Shown here: in pieces, positions 49,034 to 60,499 of the stretch
Position numbering within the stretch: the first letter of the stretch is position 1
Layout of the letters: every line of letters starts with the position of its first letter
NCBI RefSeq assembly: GCF_040412425.1
Contig: NC_089777.1
Coordinates: 32,849,037 to 32,913,036, forward strand
Source of the DNA: Macrobrachium rosenbergii
Taxonomy: Eukaryota; Arthropoda; Malacostraca; Decapoda; Palaemonidae
Direction: 5' to 3'
Length of the DNA: 64,000 nucleotides
Program-made: the position numbers and the translations under genes
Notes under the pieces: generated by a model
What the model was told of the DNA's origin: nothing
Seen by the model: the letters and a program-made list of their open reading frames with translations, nothing else
The model's database searches: none

Positions 49034-49975
49034 GACTCCACTTCTTTTTACCAAACAACTATGCGTTCATGTCTCGGCTGAGGCATCTACATATGTGGCT
49101 GAATTCTATCATTTTTATCATGTTTTATTCTTCATTTTTCATCTTTTACCATGAGTTTTAATCCAAACGCATCTATGTTCATTTATTATTCGTACTCTTT
49201 ATAAAAATAATGAAATGCGTATATTTATAGGTATTTACAGGTGTATATATATAGAAATCACCAGTTAAACCAGACTCTCAGCTAAGACGGACAACCTGGC
49301 CCCCCTATTAGTCCGTCTTAATGAGGGTCGACTGTACTGTAAACAGTTAACTAACTTGGACCAGTGATTCAGAGTAAAAGATTTCTTGTTCCTAAAAATC
49401 AACAGCATCCACTTATGGGCAACAAATATGCTGTGAATACTTATAAAGGTGCTGTACACGAATCCAAACAAAGTGACTTGAACAGCAATACCTCATCTAT
49501 AAGTGCACCTCGAAGGAACTTGCGTAACTGAGGATGTACTGGTATGAGAAAAATGTCTTCTGCACATCCACGAAAACATCCAATCTTTCTTTTGGAGAGT
49601 CACTAAAACCATGCTGGAAAAACCAAAAAGTATGGCGACAGACACTTCAGTTATTCAGTCAAAGGTAAAATCCAAGTGAATTACCCCTGGTCCATTTCAT
49701 TCTCTCTATTTACAACCTCCTACTAAAGAATGAGACTTCTGCTGGAGAAGACAAAAGAACAGTAATAGGAGATTAAACCAGTGGAAGGTAACCAAAAATT
49801 AATCATAATGCTCCTTTACTGCCTCCACCACCTAAGGTTCTACTCATTAGTCCCTCCAAGCATGCCAGGAGGCTTGCAACTGGCCATCTACCAGAGCCTG
49901 AGGGCTGAACTTATCCCCGAAAGGTATAAAACAAGACTTATACCAATATATCCTCCAATATCTCCTTAACCTGTA

Positions 49976-50180
49976 CAGCCAATGAAGAATAAGAGGAATT
50001 TATTTCTGGTGACAGAAATTCATTTCTCACTATAATGTGGTTCGGATTCCACAATAAGCTGTAGGTCCCGTTGCTAGGTAACCAATTGGTTCTTAGCCAC
50101 GTAAAATAAGTCTAATCCTTTGGGCCAGCCCTAGGAGAGCTGTTAATCAGCTCAGTGGTCTGGTTAAACTAAGATATACT
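49976..50180 (+). mobile_element. tRNA-related SINE, 5'-truncated
   Basis: It is a plus-strand copy of the family at 43,082-43,346, starting inside the body (GAGGAATTTATTTCTGGTGA) and including TGTGGTTCGGATTCC and AACCAATTGGTTCTTAGCCA, to the end GGTTAAACTAAGATATACTT. It lacks the tRNA-like head. Confidence 0.8.
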
Positions 50181-52712
50181 TTTTAGCATAAGCATACAGA
50201 TGCATAAGCGCTGTCACTTCTTCCAAACCGAGTTAGTATAAGCATGAGAACATTAGCCTGCAGCATCAGAAGCAAGTTAAAAACTATCACTCTTCCTTGC
50301 TAAACTCCCGCTGGCGCCAAAAACCCTTAAAGCTGGCTTCACGAACTCCCTAGGCTGGCGCCAAAAACACACTAAGCTAGCACCTCAACATCCTAAACTG
50401 ATGCAGGGAAGAGGCAATATACAGAGTAATAGTTCAATAATAGACAAAAACTTCAACAATATAAACTGAAACTCCATTCAGCATTTATAAAGCACTCGTC
50501 AGTCTTGAGTTCGCCTCTTCACACGAAAGAGAAAAGAAACCGAACCATCTACCAAAGATGGTTTAAGTGCCGATTAAGTGGCTGTATCCCAGGAGACGGA
50601 CTCCGTGACTTCATAAAAAACCAGGACACAAGCCCCAGCAGACCTAAAGGGCACTTCGTGTACCCGAGTACGAGATAAATTACGAAACGTGCTCTAATTG
50701 AAGGAGAAAGCTTCGGTTCTCTTCTCAAAATACTTAAAGGCGCTGAAATACTCGAAAATAAGCGTGAACTATTCTCTATTTGGTCTCTTTCCCCAACTAA
50801 ATGAGGATACAGTGAAGCGCACTGCTCCAGCAAATGCCAATCACACCGGAGATCCTCTGATTCAAACCCTACTTCCACCAGAGGGCGACAAGAGGAGACA
50901 GCTGGCGACAGGAAGTGACACCTGGTAACAGGAAGCGACAGCAGCTAGAGTACTACATTGCATCCACAACTCGATGAAAGGGAGACAGTCTGAAGCGACT
51001 CAGCTGAGTCCACACAAGTCAGCTAAGTGAAAGAAAACGAGGCGGCAAAAGAAAATGGGAAATGTTGGGAGGCGGGGAAGAGGAGTTACAACTCCTCTCC
51101 CACCTCGTCCGAAAGCGATTCAACATACTTGAGAACATTCCCATAAGACACATCCTTTGAAAGCTATGTAGCTAAAATAATATCTAGCTTGAAAACAACA
51201 GAAGATACTGTAACCTTGGTATATTTGGAAAGAGAAACATTAATCGAAGCAGAAGTAAGAGATTTGCCGATAGCCAAAGGAAAAGCATGCAAAGAACGAA
51301 TACGTGCATTTCAACTGGGAAAGAGGAATAGGCTAGCAGACAAGGATTTAGAATGAGCAAAAGATGAGAGATTGTCAATTTGGTTAAACAATTGACAGAG
51401 TTGACATAACATCAGAGCAAGTAAAGCTCACTACAGACACACTACTTTTAATAAAACTGTCTATACCTATATAATTAGTCCTATAGGTGCTAACAACCTC
51501 ATAACAGGTGCCGATGACGGCAGAAGTCACAGGCGTAGCAAAGATTAAAGTTTACCAAAACGATCTTTCGGCTAACGCATTATACAAGGCAATGAGTGTG
51601 AAAAACGGAGAGGCAGGTGACGGAGGGCACAGAACCACACTGCCCAGAGAACTGACCCGGTTCCCTGACAGCGAACTTCTTCCTCAGAATCCAACTGTCA
51701 CAGGGCAGTCCTAGGCTCGGGCTACAGGCGAGTGAGAACACCGACACCTTACCTCTTGAGAGGGAACACGAAAATGATCGCACACTATGGGGGACCCGGA
51801 CCTGTTCCCTAACCAATTCAGACAAACTTTGTATTGACGAAAATAAGGTTTACACCCTGTTCTAAATTCTCAATATGCTTTTCCTGAACCGAAAGGGGAG
51901 CAGAAGGCAGAGCTAGAGAGGAAGCCTCAGTACCGAAAAGCCTAGACTGAGTATGGATAACTACAGACGAAGGAACTGAAGAAGGGAGAGAGACGACTGG
52001 TTGATAACCTGACCTATGTAATTACTTTTGCAATCCATCAAATTCCCTTCTCTTCCTATACTAACAAACTTGAGCAGAAAGTCCTTCGAAAATCCCTACT
52101 TCCTCGCATCTATTCTCAAGACCACACTTTAACCATTGCAAGCATGAACAGTGTGTATCTCCTAATTACTCAACATCCTGCTAACAAAGTAATCACTCCT
52201 ATAGAACCTGATGTTCTTAGCCTTGATTCCGGTGGAGGCACCCTAGGAAAAATAAATGTACAGTACCGTGATAGCAGTAAACAGCCACGAAAATTACCAA
52301 CAAGCGCCTATACATAATGGCGGCAAGGAGAATTCTGACAAAAGCTAAACATTTGAAACATACTTGGTGGAGAACAGGTAAAGTAAACAGTCATCCAGGC
52401 AGCCATTCAATATTTTGTCTGTATGGCAACTCGCCTATCAGCGTGGAGATATAAGCTAACTTTAACCATAGGTAAGATTCATCCCAAATAATCAAAATTC
52501 TGAAATTCTAGTTCACTTAACATAATTTCTACATAAGAATTAAACTGTACCCATGTCATACCTGTCATACCCACATCAACTCATAAATGTTACATCTTTT
52601 CCTCTAAAGATTTGGCAAGTTAGTTTAACACACCCAAAACCTCATAATCACTGTATTATCCTTGAAATTTCTTGACATATAAAACTCCTCCTCAGTAACG
52701 AAAATAAATTAC

Positions 52713-52971
52713 CTTGCTTGTAGTTGTGGTGACAACCACACCATCAATAACAAACTTCCTTGTACGTTTCCTAGTCTTCCTTCTAAGGGCCACCATATCC
52801 ATTTCCTCTTTGGTCTTGCCTCTATTTTTATCTCCAGCCCTGTTGTTAGCGTCGTTTTTGTCAGACATAGGTACTCTCCTAAGAATCACTTCATCAGAAT
52901 TGTCATCTTGATCCATCCGATGTTTGTTTTCCTTTTCAGAGCTTGTTGTGCTGATGTTATCCCAATCTGAC
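52713..52971 (-). CDS. slik: SLK-like kinase, exon 4 of those seen
   Basis: The first base completes a Lys codon from the previous exon; 86 codons follow. SDWDNISTTSSEKENKHRMD starts an acidic stretch (QDDNSDEVIL), then comes a strongly basic segment (LRRKTRKRTRKFVIDG) and VVVTTTTSK. The KTRKRTRKFV-DGV-V--TTSK block immediately precedes the PKK domain in SLK/STK10. It may serve as a membrane- or nucleus-contact basic patch; that is inference. Donor GTAATT. Confidence 0.94.
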
Positions 52972-54773
52972 CTATGAATGACAAATCAGAACAAAGATGA
53001 CAATAATCACTGGGTCATGTGGGTTATCAACCAAACTGAAATTATAGAAAAATTACAAATTTCCTAAATTTTTTTTCCCAAAATGTAATTTGCTGTAGAC
53101 TGAAGTTTGGGCTTTCAAATAAATTGTATACAGGTCATTGTTGATCAACATTCTCTGCATATAGAAATTTAATCATCAAATTTCCATGGGCCAAATGACT
53201 TGTTTAATTCAGAAATAAATAACCTTACACCTTCAATGTGACACTCTTTTTAGTATAAAAAATGCCGTTGCCCAACAATGGGTTTAATTTTTTAATTTGT
53301 TATAATCGAATTCTCATTCCATGAGGGCCTGCCATTTACTGATGATGGTTTTACAGACAATAAATAATCAGTAACAAGCAGTTACAATAAATCTGATCAT
53401 AGCAGTTGTGTCAATTGCTGCTTTAATAGCATCTTCATCTCCCTTAATGTCCAGGCTTCTACAATCACTCCCTGAGTCACTATTGTGCTGCAAAGAAGCT
53501 CCAGTTCCACCTAAAGCTTGTCAAGCAAGGGATACTTTAGGTGATAACCTCGTATGGAGCAAACTAACTGAAAGTTATAAATTTCTAGAGTGGTATCTTT
53601 TCAATTTCTTTGATAATTTTATTACATAGTTTTGTTAGGTGAAGAGAACTGGCTTGTTTTATGACATTACATAGCAGCAAACCATTCATCTCATTTAGAT
53701 TTGGAACCAGCAGGGAATATTTCATAGTGTGAATCTTTATGTCTTTGTTCTTTTGCGTGTTGCTTTTGATTTTTTGAAGTTTATGGTTCTATTTTGTGTT
53801 AATTAATGATTTCTGGAGCATATGCATCATTCTCATTAAACAAGACAGATGAATACTTGCTCCAACCTTAAGGATGGTCCAAGAATAAGGACATCCTTAT
53901 TTTTACGGATTCGTAAGCCAATCACCAAACTCACGAAGGTAGATGATGATTACCTATGTCTCTGTGGTCAAATAACATCCTACTTGAGAGTGCTTTTCTT
54001 GCAAACTGCAATAAGCAAATGTCAACCCAACAGGAATGAGGATATGTAAAAACCTACCAATTCAAATTGTGGTTTAGCTCTAGGAAAGCCCCAAAAGACT
54101 ATCCAGCTATCATAAAGAGATGACAGAAAAACGGCCTGTCCAAAGACAGAATAATAATCCCAAAATTTAACACTGATATCAAAGTAAATCTGCTTACACT
54201 TCCTGACATGTCATGCAAAAGTCATTTCTTTCTTGCTGAATTTTTACTGACATCTTCCACTTTTACAAACTGAACAAGATATTTATTATTCTCTCAGACT
54301 GATGAAGATGATATTAAGTTCTTGGAAAATTGTTGTTATTGATAGATTATCATAATAATTATATATTTCAACTAGACCACTGATTGATACTTTGTAGTTG
54401 TAATACAATTAAATTTACTGATGTCAATGTAAGAATAATTATTGTTATTATTATTCTGATGATGAACCCTATTCATATGGAACAAGCCCACAAGGGCCAC
54501 TGACTTGAAATTCAAGCTTCCAAAGAATATTAAGGTGTTCATTTGAAAGAAGTAAAAGAAAGTAATAAGAAGCCCAGAAAGAACAGATCAGTTTTTACAA
54601 AAGAATAAATAAATTACCTAACAAATAAATACACAAAAATGTAATTAAATTATTAAAATACAAGAATTGTTTTATTGTTTTACTTAGTAATGCATTGCAC
54701 CTTTGCTTGAATTGTCAAGGTTCCAATAAATATACCCATAACTATGAAACGTGGAATGTAAAACCATACTTAC
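52972..54773 (-). other. 1.8 kb intron
   Basis: AT-rich sequence with short chance ORFs on both strands; I recognise no repeat family or gene. Confidence 0.7.
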
Positions 54774-55063
54774 TTGTCTGCTAATCTATCTCTTCCAATA
54801 CCATTTGCTATATGACGTGGTCCTGGAGAATTTGTGGCAGATGTACTTGCCTGCCTTGAGACAAAGTTTGAGTGCATTGGAGTTGAAGTTGTGGACATTG
54901 TAGATATAACAGAATCAACAGAAATAACACTGTCTACAGTAGATTCCCTTGTTAATATGGGTCTAGTACTTGATTCAACTGACATCACGCTTGACATCAT
55001 ACTGTCGACTGTCGATTCTCTTGTTAACGTGGGCTTGCTTGAACCATGACTATCTCGTAAATT
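54774..55063 (-). CDS. slik: SLK-like kinase, exon 3 of those seen
   Basis: 96 codons plus two bases. A Ser/Thr-rich linker: NLRDSHGSSKP, then LTRESTVDSMMSSVMSVESS, then a second LTRESTVDSVISVDSVIST and a run ending SRQASTSATNSPGP. The LTRESTVDS motif is duplicated within 35 residues, and SRQAST looks like a basophilic-kinase (Arg-x-x-Ser) site. The region is expected to be disordered and phosphorylated; it is the least conserved part of the family. It joins RLADK|SDWDN in phase. Confidence 0.9.
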
Positions 55064-56004
55064 CTGGAAAGTAATTAAAATAATATAACTCCCTTCAGCT
55101 GACATAAAATCTAAACAATCACAGGAGTAGACCATATTGATTTCTTTAGTACATAAAAAAACAACACTGACCTCATTTAAAGATATTTAATTTACCCATC
55201 CACTCATCCCTCCACAAGCCACATTACTGTATACGACAGGAGAGCATAAAAAATGGACAGAGTGAATCATGAATGGAATATGAAATTTAGGCCAAAGGCC
55301 AAGTGCTGGGACCTATGAGATCATTCAGCACTGAAAGGGGAATTGAAAGCAAAAAGGTTTGAAAGGTGTAACATGAGGAAAACCCCGCAACTGCACTATG
55401 AAACAATTGTTAGGAGAGGGTGGAAAGTAAGATGGAAGAAAGAGAATATGAACGGTGGTACAGTAAAGAGAAGGAAAGGGGTTGCAGCTAGGGGTCAAAA
55501 GGACGCCGCAAAGAACCCTAAGTAATGCCTACAATGCACCACATGAGGTTCACTGATGCTGCTAACCCCCTATGGGGACAATGAATCATCAAGAATTTCC
55601 AATAAACACACACACACACACTCACAAAAGAGTTAGTAAGGATGCAAAGTGGAAGATGCCAAGAATGTTTGGTATAAATGGTAATTTAATGACAGCCTGG
55701 ATGATAAAGGGGATGTCGCTTGATAGATGATGACACTCTAGTAGAACTGAAAAAGTTTCTTTAAAGTTAACACTGAATGTTAGAAAGAGCACGATAATAA
55801 GAGAGCATGCAAACCAGGAATTTATAGAAATAAACATCAGTTTTGAGATCTCTTTAAGTATTTGTAAGTTAAAGTAAAAGAGGCAAGTTTTCGTAGCGAT
55901 CTCTGGAAGAGATGATGATCGTCAACATATACGGAATATTGTTTTTGTAGTATACACATTTCCTGCAAAATCCAAATAAAAGACAATATAAAATGTATAC
56001 TTAC
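55064..56004 (-). other. 0.94 kb intron containing a SINE
   Basis: It holds the LINE-tailed SINE at 55,265-55,595 and a short CA repeat (about 55,608-55,620). Nothing else is recognised. Confidence 0.75.
55265..55595 (-). mobile_element. SINE with LINE-like 3' tail, longer copy
   Basis: Read on the minus strand it starts near 55,590 (ATTCATTGTCCCCATAGGGG), continues through GTGGTGCATTGTAGGCATTA and CTTTCTTCCATCTTACTTTC, and ends CTGAATGATCTCATAGGTCC ... CACTTGGCCTTTGGCCTAAA plus ATTC-type repeats. The last 60 bp resemble the 3' tail of the LINE at the left edge of the window. I cannot confirm a tRNA, 7SL or 5S origin for its head. Confidence 0.7.
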
Positions 56005-56371
56005 CCTAAGATTATTCTGTTCTTGGTCAAAGACATCATCATCCACATCAGTAGCTCCTATAGTTGTTCCCTCAATGGTAAGAGCAAGAGGTCTACTATC
56101 TTCTTCCACTGAACTAACAGAGCGACCAGTAGAAGGAGTCCCTCCGCTCAGGTTGGATTTGTTAGAGATTGTCTCCTGGAGTCTTGGATGTTCTGCTTCA
56201 CCCTGAGCAGAGCCCTTGCGTTTCTTTTCCAGAATGATCTGTCCTTTCGGCGTTCGGGCTAAGGCATCCACAGCAACGACAGATATGTGCGTGGTGTCAC
56301 TGTCACTAGTGACACTAGAATGAGTATCTTCAGCCTCCCCTACTTCTTCAAGTGTGATCTCATACCTTGAC
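56005..56371 (-). CDS. slik: SLK-like kinase, exon 2 of those seen
   Basis: One base completes a Lys codon, then 122 codons: SRYEITLEEVGEAEDTHSSV, then TSDSDTTHISVVAVDALART, then PKGQIILEKKRKGSAQ, and finally ALTIEGTTIGATDVDDDVFD and QEQNNLR. It is an acidic Ser/Thr-rich middle region between the kinase and PKK domains, probably disordered. The ATG inside (giving MDALARTP in one open frame) is an out-of-phase artefact; the exon frame is fixed by both splice junctions. Donor GTAAGT. Confidence 0.9.
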
Positions 56372-57207
56372 CTACAACAAGTACATCATTAATATCATTG
56401 CATGTAAATTCAGCTTAATTGATTGTAACATCACTCAACAATATATACTGATTTGCAAAGTAAACACATGGCTAATTTGATTAATTAGATATTTTATAAT
56501 TCATAAGGAAATACCAAATCCTGTACACACAGACATCACACTATCTGCATTAATATGACTAATACCACCCAAAATAATGGACAAACCCTTGCGGCTAAGC
56601 CATAAAACAACCAGAAATGCCTGGGGAAAGCCAGCATTTCATATAATGTACTAGCAAAGTTAGGTTTCATATTTTCATTTTGTTAGTTATAAAATATAAA
56701 ATAATTCTTATTAGTTACTTGCATATTAAAAGAAAAAAAGGGCCTTGCTATGCATACTTTATACATGTAACAGCAAATGATGGCAATTCAAAATGAGCTT
56801 GCATGATTCACGTTTAATCAATTTACAGCTTATTTACAATTACTCACTCTCATGTTGCAAGATGAATCTTTCTGTCCCTACATAAAATGTAAACAACCCA
56901 TCATACTTAATATTTAAAACATACAAATATGAAACAATCTTGCATTACTTGTATTTAACAGCAATGGGAACTCATACTGCAAAAAATACGGTTTCATGAG
57001 TGCACATTACGGTCTTGCAAAATGACATTTTCTATTCATACTGTGTTTTCAGCCTTTAAATTGCAATTATATACCAACATTTGTGGTACCAGAATGTCCT
57101 CACACTTAACAGTCTCTAATTTAATATACACTTAAGAGGAAAAATGACACTCCTCAATCACCTCCCTTAGTTTCTGTGTAATACTGGTTACTCTTAGGTC
57201 TGTTTAA

Positions 57208-58001
57208 CCCTTAGTGGACGGATTGAGCTTCAGTGTGAAGTAAAACAGGTTTGGGGAGGTGGACGGATTGAGCTTCAGTGTCAAGCAGAATTTCGCACCA
57301 CTGTTATGGTAATAATGATTCAAAACAAAGGTGCCAATACTTCTACATGCTATAAATTCATTAATGGCAACTTTTATACAGACGAGAGTTAGGCCAGCAT
57401 CAGTAATGCTTGTGACTTCAAGGCAGAAGGTACTGCATCTCTCTCTCTCTCACATGAGTCTTTTTGTAAATTTGCTTGTAAATATACGAAGGGGCTGCTG
57501 TTGTTTTTTGTTTTGGTCTTTTACGATAGTATGTCAGTTGTAAATGTAATTTTACAAAGAAAATTGCAAAGAAATATTAGAAAAAGCATATAAAAGTAAA
57601 AAAAAAGTTACTGAATCTTCCTTCTCGTAAATTTATGTGAATATTTTACAACAATTATGCAAAAAATTTGTTACTGCTTTTATTTCTTATCTGTTTTGAT
57701 ATTGTGTGAGCAGTAATAATAATTTTACAAAATCCAAAAAACTTATTTATTAGAAAAAACATATAGGTTGGTAAAATTTACAATTGTCTTGTAAATGAGG
57801 CCCCACAAGGGGTTATAAATAGTCATTTTCAACTTCTCGTGGAAGGTAGGGAAAATTTTTTAGAATTTTTTTATTTATACAGTATGAATGTACATGTCAT
57901 TCTCTTTCCATTGATGTGATTTTTTTTTTTTATTTTGCCGACCTCAAAGTTTCCCCGGTCTGGGGTGCTGCACATTGATAAATTATGCTGTCCCTTAAGG
58001 G
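57208..58001 (-). mobile_element. piggyBac-like non-autonomous element, copy 2
   Basis: TTAA on both sides (57,204-57,207 and 58,002-58,005) and CCCTTA ends. A subterminal unit with GGACGGATTGAGCTTCAGTG is repeated twice at the left end. Its orientation is opposite to copies 1 and 3. No coding capacity. Confidence 0.65.
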
Positions 58002-58025
58002 TTAATGTAAGGGTGAACCTTTTAA

Positions 58026-58850
58026 CCCATAAGGGACAGGCTAAATATATATCAAGCACACCCCGAGACCAGGCAAACTTTAAAGTTGGCTAATTTAAGA
58101 AAAACACATCATTCAAAAGAAGATATGAAAATGCACATGGCATAAGAAAAAAATTCTAAAAATTTTTCCCTATCTTCCATGGGAAGTTGAGAGTGACTAT
58201 TTACAACCCTACAACTATTTACAAGACAATCGTAAAAATATGTTAATTTTACCAAATTATGCATGTTTTTTCTAATAATTTATTTTTTCATAAAATCACA
58301 ATTACAGCACACAATATCATAACAGATAAGAACTAAATTCAGTAAAAAATTCTGAGTATATTTGTTGTACAATATTTATGAGATTTACTGAGATGGAGAG
58401 ATGCAGTAACTTTTTGTGAGGTATAAATGTTTTTCTAATATCTCTTTACACTTTTCTTTGCAAAATTACAATTATAGCTGACATACTATCATAAAAGATA
58501 AGAACTAGAACCAACAGCAATCCCTGAGTATATTTATGAGCAAATAAATAAAAAGATGTCCTGGATCTGCAAAGAGCCAGTATATCCTCCTCTGATATCT
58601 CAAGGCATAATGAGCGATATCTCTCCCGTGCCAACGTAATAAGTTACCACAAGTCATTTATGAACCACTGAAGTGCTATGAACCTCTTTCTCGCTAAATT
58701 CATTCAACTAGTATGGGGCATTATATTAATACTCATATGAGGATTCCCGTCCATCACCCAAAACCTGTTATAGATACTCATATGAGGATACCCATCCATC
58801 ACCCAAAACCTGTTATCAATACTCATATGAGGATTCCCGTCCATTAACGG
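58026..58850 (+). mobile_element. piggyBac-like non-autonomous element, copy 3
   Basis: TTAA on both sides (58,022-58,025 and 58,851-58,854). The left end, CCCATAAGGGACAGGC, and following text closely resemble copy 1 (for example GACCAGGCAAACTTTAA). The right end has three tandem units of about 48 bp containing ATGAGGAT-CCC-TCCATCACC and AAAACCTGTTAT. Only about 16 bp separate it from copy 2. Confidence 0.65.
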
Positions 58851-60372
58851 TTAACAGTGTAGAACATGGCCCTGGTACTTGATAAGTACCCACTGGTTTA
58901 TGAGCTGGAAACACTTAAAATTCATATTGGACAAAAGAAGCCAATAATCCTGAAGTCAGGCTCTAAGATACCAAATAAAAATGGATGATAGGAAAAGGAT
59001 TCAGTGGAAGAGGAGGAGTCCACGACATCTACCTTCAAGGGTAAAACTCGCCCTACTGCAACTATCAGTCCCCATAGATACACACCTAATCATTTTTGAG
59101 ATACATACCTTAATTAAAATTAATCTCGCAAATGTAGAATGACAAGTGTCATTCTAACACTTGAGCAAATGACAAAACTGCTAACAATCCGTGAGATCCT
59201 TAAGCTATATGACAATAATAGAAAAGCAAAAATGCAACAGGCAGACCTCGAAGTCAGCTTTCTTCAAACCTCTTCCTACTTGTCACACAACTGCTACTTC
59301 CTCCTCTACTACTCATCCCAATTTTCTATGTTCTTCAACATCTATCCAATCTAAGAGTATTTCTTCAGCTATCATTTCTGTATTGTTATCCTCCAGAGAA
59401 GCTTCCTAACCCACTAACCCCGACAGTATTCTTCCTGACAAACTCTAACTTTGTAGCATTCTCTCGGGATGGGGAAGGTGAGAATAAGGCAATATCTACA
59501 ACTTTGCTTCATCTGGACATGTTCATAAGTAAAAATTATCTTTTTATTTTCAAAAAAATTCTAAGATAACTTTCTTTTGCATATATATGGTATGTTGTTT
59601 GATATTTTAAGTGAAATTAAAAGAGAAGGTATTCTATTATACGTGACCTGAAAGATGATGAGGCTGTCAGATGCACCACTGTCTTGAAGAACTTAATCCT
59701 ACACACCACAAATATTTTGTTCTGAAAGTATCCCTAATCAATTTTGTGCAGTCCGCTCGTGATATTGTCCGTGATTTAGAAAATACTCAATAACGTTACC
59801 CAAAATGTGTGTTGGTATAGTCACACAAGCTCCAGGTGGAATGAATCAATATAAGTTCCCTTTTTGACTGACCATGATGGAACATATCTCTAAATTAACT
59901 TAGCCAATGTCAAGCATAGTTATAAAGGTCTAAATTCTTAAAAAAAGGTGATAAAAACGCACATTAAGAAGCAATCGTGGTAAAACCTTTCCTGTGACCA
60001 TCACTTCAAGCAATAAACATAAGATTATCACACACAGCACTGAAATTCTTATTATGATGGCAGAACAACAATATGGCACCAATTAACATCTAACATGGAG
60101 AGAATAACAGTGCTACTGCTGACTCATGACATAGAAGTTGAAAGGAAAAAGGCGTATCGGGAAAAACTGATACATTACTTTTTCAAGGAGTGGTGCATTA
60201 AGGTCAAATGGATCAGAAAATGAGAATGGAAGTACTGTAATATATGTGATAAGATCACAGGGACAGATTCAGTGTAATAGGTGATAAAATTATGATGGAC
60301 AGTGAGGAAAAAATATTACTGAACAAATTAAAGTATGATAATTTCAAATATGAAAATTTCAAAAATACTTAC

Positions 60373-60499
60373 TTAGGGGATACAGGCTGGGGCTCTGTTT
60401 CATCGTGCAAGATTGAGGAATTGGAAATGACCACTTCACTTTCATCTAATTTGTGACCATCATTTGACACAACTTGTACTTCAGTAACCTCTTCTTGTC
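60373..60499 (-). CDS. slik: SLK-like kinase, most upstream exon in window
   Basis: 127 bp. Two bases end a split codon, then 41 codons (QEEVTEVQVVSNDGHKLDES, then EVVISNSSILHDETEPQPVS, then P) plus two bases that complete Lys with the next exon. It is acidic linker sequence with no motif of its own. Its membership rests on phase: its end joins exactly in frame to SRYEITLEE, and the splice sites (GTAAGT donor, TATTCAG acceptor) are good. The kinase domain should lie upstream, beyond 64,000. Confidence 0.82.

Larger units (their letters stand above)
48000..52712 (-). other. 4.7 kb intron with microsatellite, palindrome and SINE
   Basis: It holds an ATT microsatellite (48,207-48,285), a 440-bp palindrome (48,590-49,033), a short CAGTCGACCC-type inverted end (about 49,262-49,340) and a headless SINE (49,976-50,180). 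50,180-52,712 is unassigned: locally GC-richer stretches (50,870-51,120) suggest decayed repeat, but no protein family is recognisable. Confidence 0.65.
56372..60372 (-). other. 4.0 kb intron with two piggyBac-like elements
   Basis: 56,372-57,203 and 58,855-60,372 are AT-rich with no recognisable gene. The middle is taken up by two head-to-head TTAA-flanked elements. Confidence 0.75.

Noticed and set aside
48594..49041. Two similar 60-65-residue ORFs on opposite strands
   Set aside because: They exist only because the region is a palindrome; no codon or protein signal supports a gene.
49262..49340. Solo terminal repeat ending in CAGTCGACCCTC
   Set aside because: It looks like a pogo/Tigger-type end, but no partner end or TA-bounded body was found, so it is mentioned only in the intron description.
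55837..56271. Independent ORF starting MDALARTPKGQ
   Set aside because: It is the in-frame part of an SLK exon running through the splice donor into the intron; the real exon is 56,005-56,371.
57436..57452. TC-run as part of a promoter
   Set aside because: It sits inside a non-autonomous element, and no transcription start evidence exists.
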